From: Ulota crispa
Lineage: Eukaryota > Streptophyta > Bryopsida > Orthotrichales > Orthotrichaceae
Direction of reading: 5' to 3'
Length of the DNA: 64,000 nt
Assembly (NCBI GenBank): GCA_963920765.1
Contig: OY987244.1
Span: 7,194,501 to 7,258,500 of the forward strand
Both the position numbers and the translations under genes were made by a program. The notes below the pieces were generated by a model, which did no database searches, was not told where the DNA came from, and saw only the letters and a list, made by a program, of their open reading frames with translations. Below are positions 59,891 to 64,000 of this stretch, piece by piece (position 1 is the first letter of the stretch; the number at the start of each line of letters is the position of its first letter).

Positions 59891-61538
59891 TCAGGAGAGC
59901 TTCTTGAACCAGACAACTTCAGAGGTGTAGGGATATTGCAGCACTAGGTCATCGCCTTGATTGTCCCAGTGAATATCTGACCCCGCTAGAATAGAATCCA
60001 CTTCTTTCTTCAGCTCTTCCTTCTGCTCAGCCTTAAGAACTGCAATGTAACTCTTGCTGAGGACTCGCTGCCATACAGCGGTTTTCGTGTTCGACACTGA
60101 ATGACTCACTTTTCGTTCCTGAATTGGTAATTGGAACATTTTGGACACCCTGTCCGCCATCTCTGGCTCCTCAAAAGGTCTCCTCCACAACCCCAACCGA
60201 TACTGGGGACTACCAGCTTCATGCTTCTCGTAGGCCTCTCGTAATCGAGCCACCCAGGCGGTCTTCCTGTCTTCCAAGTTCCAAAGCAAGACTACCGTTC
60301 CTCCCTCCTTCAACACGCGGTGTATCTCCGTCAATGCAGCCACATTTGCAAACCAGTGGAATGCCTAGCAATTGACGTTTGTCAAGAACAATGAAAATTC
60401 AGAATCCACAAATCGACATATCCAAGAAATTCAAATGCACAAAATGAACAAATTTGACAAATGGATTCGAAGCAAAACAGCAAGAATATTGATTGGAAAT
60501 GCGTTTGAACTATACCAAGACCTTCATTCATATTTTCTATAGTTTCATTACCGCTTTGAATTAAGTAAAAAGGACCAACATCAAGTGACATATGAGATGT
60601 GAGAGTATCAAATGCAGAATTTTGTATATGTCAACAAACTTTGCCAACATACATCCATAAGTTTTACTTAAACTGAGATAGTTTCTCATTCCAGTTTTTC
60701 AAATGCATGTCCCAATACGCATGATCCGAAACATTCTGATGCATGATTTATATCCTGATGATATATTCGTCAATTTGGGAAAAAGCATACAAAGTGGGAC
60801 TTCTGGCTTTTTTTTTTTCCAGAGAACGCCATATTCATTGAATTGGGAGTCAGTTGATTGTTTTCCAATGAAATGAGATATATATTTTCCAAAAATACGC
60901 TCTTTTCTTTTCGGACAGAAAGTTCATTAACTTCTGAAATTTTGGACAGAAGTTCATTAACTAATTTCAGGTGACCTCCTTAATTTCAATTAAGGTGGCT
61001 ATTTTGGATTAATGTGAGGTACAAAATGGTACCCATCGTTTTCCCAAATTAACGAATATGACGATTGATCGCTCAAAAGCCGAAAAAACTGAAAAATCAA
61101 ATTTGAACATCGGTTTGAACAACATTCAACAACGTCAATGAATTGGTCTCATACCTGCGCAATGAAGACGACATCCACACTCCCATCCGGAAGCGGAATT
61201 GAAGTGGCGGAGCCATCCAGGACAACAACACCAGGATAAAGTTGCTCAAATTCTTTGCGCATGCCAGGCGAGGGCTCGACTGCCACAAGCTGGCCAATGC
61301 CGAAGGGAAGAAGCAACCGCGTCCACTTTCCGGTTCCAGCGGCGAGATCAATCACGGACAGAGTGGACGCGGTGGCGGGGGCACCAAGAGAGGGCACAAT
61401 CTCTCGCTTCACAATCTCCACTACTGCAGGCGGGTAACTTGGCCGGGCAAACTCGTATATGCTCTGGTCAGTGTTAAATCCCGAAGATGCCACAGGATGC
61501 ACTCCGCTATCCGAAGGCGCTGGATCTCCCCCCGCCAT
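59891..61538 (-). CDS. Class I SAM-dependent methyltransferase (Methyltransf_11 type)
   Basis: Coding exons 61538-61155 and 60364-59891, joined in frame at IAQ|AFHWF with donor CAG|GTATGA and acceptor TGCTAG, give 285 aa. The SAM-binding motif I is VIDLAAGTGKW (62-72), the acidic post-I residue lies in VAVEPSPGMR (85-94), and motifs II/III are GSATSIPLPDGSVDVVFIAQ (109-128) followed by AFHWF. The order fits small-molecule methyltransferases of the Crg1/trans-aconitate-like group, where plants have several uncharacterised members. I chose ATG 61538 because a good acceptor (TTTGGCAG at 61561) lies between it and an in-frame upstream ATG at 61589. It is probably cytosolic, as no targeting signal is seen. 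The 790 bp coding intron contains a family A MITE. Confidence 0.9.
60825..61063. mobile_element. MITE family A copy in methyltransferase intron
   Basis: Starts AACGCCATATTCATTGAATT and ends AAATTAACGAATATGACG. A partial second end (ATATTCGTCAATTTGGGAAA) lies at about 60764, which suggests another nested or rearranged copy. Confidence 0.7.
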
Positions 61539-61560
61539 AGCCGACGGTGAACTCGCAACT

Positions 61561-63204
61561 CTGCCAAAGAAAACACCTGTTAACAACACAACATAGAGCC
61601 TGCTCTACATGCAAAGAAAATTAAAATAACGGAATCTCAATTCAGTGCACGACTACAGACTACTAGAAGAGCACGCAGACTTTAATGGTATAGAACGACG
61701 GAGATCACGCAAAATTCCATAGCAGGATCCAACTAGAGCTAAAAATTCCACAAAATGACTCGTCTTAAAAATTACAAATAACTTGCTTAAAGTTCACACA
61801 TTAGAGTTGCTCATAATAATAATCAAAACAAGAAATCAAACAAACAAACAAATAAACAAGCAACCAGACAGAAATCTCGATGCAGAGCACGACGTTAAAG
61901 AGAGCTCGCAGACTCCAATGGTATAGAACGACGGAGATCACGCAGAATTCCATAACAGCATCCAACCAGGGCTAAAAATTCCACATAATGACTCGCGTCC
62001 TTCAAAATTAAGAATGACTTACTACATTCACACATCAGTCGCTCCTAATGCAAGTTTAAAAACAAACAAACAAACAAAAAGAGAAAGAAAAGAAAAGAAA
62101 ACAGAAACCTCGATGCAGCGCACGACCACGAAAAGAGCTCGCAGACTCAAATGGTATTAAACGACGGAGATCACACAGAATTCCATAACAGCATCCAACC
62201 AGGGCTAAAATTCCACAAAATGACTCGTGTTCTTAAAAAATTAAAAAGGATTTGCTAAAGTTCACACATTAGAGTTGCTTATAATGAAAGTTGAAAACAA
62301 AAAATCAAACAAACAAATAAATAAACGAACAAATAAACAAGCAAACAGACAGAAATCTCGATGCAGTGCACGACCACGAGAAGAGCTCGCAGACTCCAAT
62401 GGTATAGAACGACGGAGATCACACAGAATTCCATAACAGCATCCAACTAGAGCTAAAAGATCGGCATAATGACTCGTGTCCTTTAAAACGAAGGATGACT
62501 TGCTAAAGTTCACACATTAGAGTTGCTCATAGTGAATACTAAAACAACAAAAACAAACAAGCAAACAAATTAGCAAATAGACAGAAACCTCGATGCAGAG
62601 CACGACCTTAAAGAGAGCTCGCAGACTCCAATGGTATAGAACGACGGAGAGCACGCAGAATTCCATAACAGCGTCCAACTAAAGCTAAAAATTCCACATA
62701 AAGACTCGTGTCCTTATAGATTCAAAATTTCTTGCTACATTCACACATTAGAGTTGCTCAGAATGAAAATCAAAACAAAAAATCAAACAAACAAGCAAAC
62801 AGACAGAAACCTCGATGCAGTGCACGACCTCGAAGAGAGCTCGCAGACTCCAATGTATAGAACGACGGAGATGGCGCAGAGTTCCGTAACAGCATCCAAC
62901 TAGAGCTAAAAGATCGGCATAATGACTCGTGTCCTTTAAAACTAAGAATGACTTGCTACATTTACACATTAGAGCTCAGAATAAAAATCAAAACTAAAGA
63001 ACGAACAAACTAACTAACAAACAAACAAGCAAATAGACAGAGACCTCGATGCAGGCACGACCTCGACGAGAGCACGCAGATTGCAATGAAACAAGCTTAG
63101 TGCAAGAAAGGTTGCGCCGGATCCCGCAACAGCATCGAATTAGGAATAGAACAAGATTTCAGAGAACACCTGCCTTCTGACGATGCAAGGTCGATGAAAC
63201 TCAC
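61561..63204 (-). other. Inferred 5'UTR intron of the methyltransferase gene
   Basis: On the gene strand a donor CTTTTCTCG|GTGAGT occurs at 63204 and a pyrimidine-rich acceptor TTTCTTTGGCAG ends at 61561, 22 bp before the chosen ATG. The 1644 bp between is almost entirely the tandem array. The exon upstream (about 63205-63350) would be a leader exon. The intron is inferred from consensus sites only. Confidence 0.55.
61630..63085. repeat. Tandem array of about 235 bp units (6-7 copies)
   Basis: The anchor CTCGATGCAG (first copy CTCAATTCAG) recurs near 61635, 61877, 62110, 62357, 62590, 62811 and 63045, a period of 221-247 bp. Each unit has GAGCTCGCAGACTCCAATGG, ACGACGGAGATCAC, CCATAACAGCATCCAAC and an (AAAC)n-type variable tract. 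The last copy is truncated at 63085. Short minus-strand frames within the units are by-products. Confidence 0.92.
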
Positions 63205-63350
63205 CGAGAAAAGCTTGAAAAGCTTGAAAAAAAGCTGCGAAGCCCTGATGTCTGAACTTGGAAGTGAGCTGAATGGATTGGAGCCTTGAAGAAAACAGAG
63301 CTTGTGAGCTTTGACACGAAATGCCGAGGTTGTAAGCTTAGAACTTGTGA

Positions 63351-64000
63351 AATGTGAGCAGCCATTTGTCGATCGGCCCAAACATCAACACCTCAAATAT
63401 GAATACGAATTGTGAAGGAAGCCAGGACTACCAGTACTTTGGCATTATTAGCGGACATCAAGACTGGAACTTGATGCAAAGCTTTGGAGTGGAGGGCACT
63501 TCACTTGGTGTGTCAAGAGAGAAAACCAAAAAAGATTTTTTGACGACCAATTTATAAATATCTGTAAATTTGTTGTTTTTTTTTTGTGATAAAAGGGGGA
63601 GAAGTTCAGTGACAGAGATTCCACACATATTCTTAAAATCCGGCTTCACCATTTGGTTTTATAAAATTATTAGAAGGAATTTTCAATGACATGGTTGGTT
63701 ATCTTAAATTTTAGGCATACTTTTGAAAACGTATTTTTTCATCTTTCAACAAAAATTCTATTCTTGACGTATGAAATTGAGAGAGAAGGTTATGGATTGG
63801 GTACTCTAGAAGTAGAAACATAAAATTTGATCAATTGAGAAACATGTTTTATATTTGGAGTGTATCTGGACATGGTGGTGGTCCAAATACACTCCAAACA
63901 TAAAATACATTTATGGATTGATCAAATTTTTTGTTTAAAACTTTGTAGTGAGAGATAGCATATCAAGTGACAAGAGCAGCAACAAATGCTATTTTTGTGA
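63351..64000. other. Upstream flank of the methyltransferase gene
   Basis: Presumed promoter region. An inverted pair TTATATTTGGAGTGTATCTGG / CCAAATACACTCCAAACATAA at about 63849-63903 forms a hairpin. Nothing else recognised. Confidence 0.4.

Noticed and set aside
61149-61589. Upstream ATG at 61589 as methyltransferase start
   Set aside because: A splice acceptor at 61561 falls between it and the core, so that ATG is probably intronic.
62262-62969. Minus-strand frames inside the 235 bp tandem array
   Set aside because: They repeat with the array, end in low-complexity Cys/Leu/Phe runs from AAAC-type tracts, and lie in an inferred intron.
61630-63085. CRISPR-like array
   Set aside because: Units are about 235 bp with diverged copies and no short-repeat/spacer pattern, in a plant nuclear context. 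It is a minisatellite.

Overview
This window is plant nuclear DNA. It carries spliced genes with GT-AG introns. Two of them belong to plant-specific families: a TONNEAU2/FASS-type PP2A B'' subunit and an EARLY FLOWERING 4-like clock protein. The rest is AT-rich DNA crowded with MITEs and other non-autonomous transposons. Small to medium introns, an intronless ELF4-like gene and about one gene per 12 kb suggest a land plant or close streptophyte, possibly a non-seed plant. I cannot fix the species from the sequence.

Layout. Positions 1-3.4 kb (minus strand) hold two exons of a 2-oxoglutarate/Fe(II) dioxygenase (2OGD) whose last exon is missing or lies outside the window. Positions 3.4-11.1 kb hold upstream DNA, foldback elements, small MITEs and one unrecognised 176-codon ORF. 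An ELF4-like gene sits at 11.1-11.6 kb (minus), with a TIR element and MITEs behind its 5' end. The best supported gene is TON2/FASS-like, 12 exons at 18.9-25.2 kb (plus), predicted 478 aa. Its first intron is a decayed tandem duplication that includes the end of exon 1, and one intron appears to be GC-AG. Positions 25.2-57.2 kb are a repeat-dominated region: many TTAA-bounded elements, a 2.7 kb LTR retroelement nested in one of them, a solo LTR of the same family, and several MITE families, with one weak unidentified gene candidate near 40.1-41.0 kb. At 57.3-59.0 kb (plus) lies a complete three-exon 2OGD of 492 aa with an unusual Ser/Pro-rich N-terminal extension. At 59.9-63.3 kb (minus) lies a class I SAM-dependent methyltransferase whose inferred 5'UTR intron is filled by a tandem array of about 235 bp units.

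The genes do not form a pathway or operon. The two 2OGDs share intron positions and phases and flank the window at opposite ends, but I see no evidence that they work together. The most unusual system is the transposon landscape. A set of at least ten elements of different internal sequence all begin TTAACCCCT and end AGGGGTTAA, which looks like piggyBac-type TTAA target duplication plus CCC-starting inverted repeats. Nested insertions give filled and empty site comparisons that define the target duplications of several other MITE families in this window.
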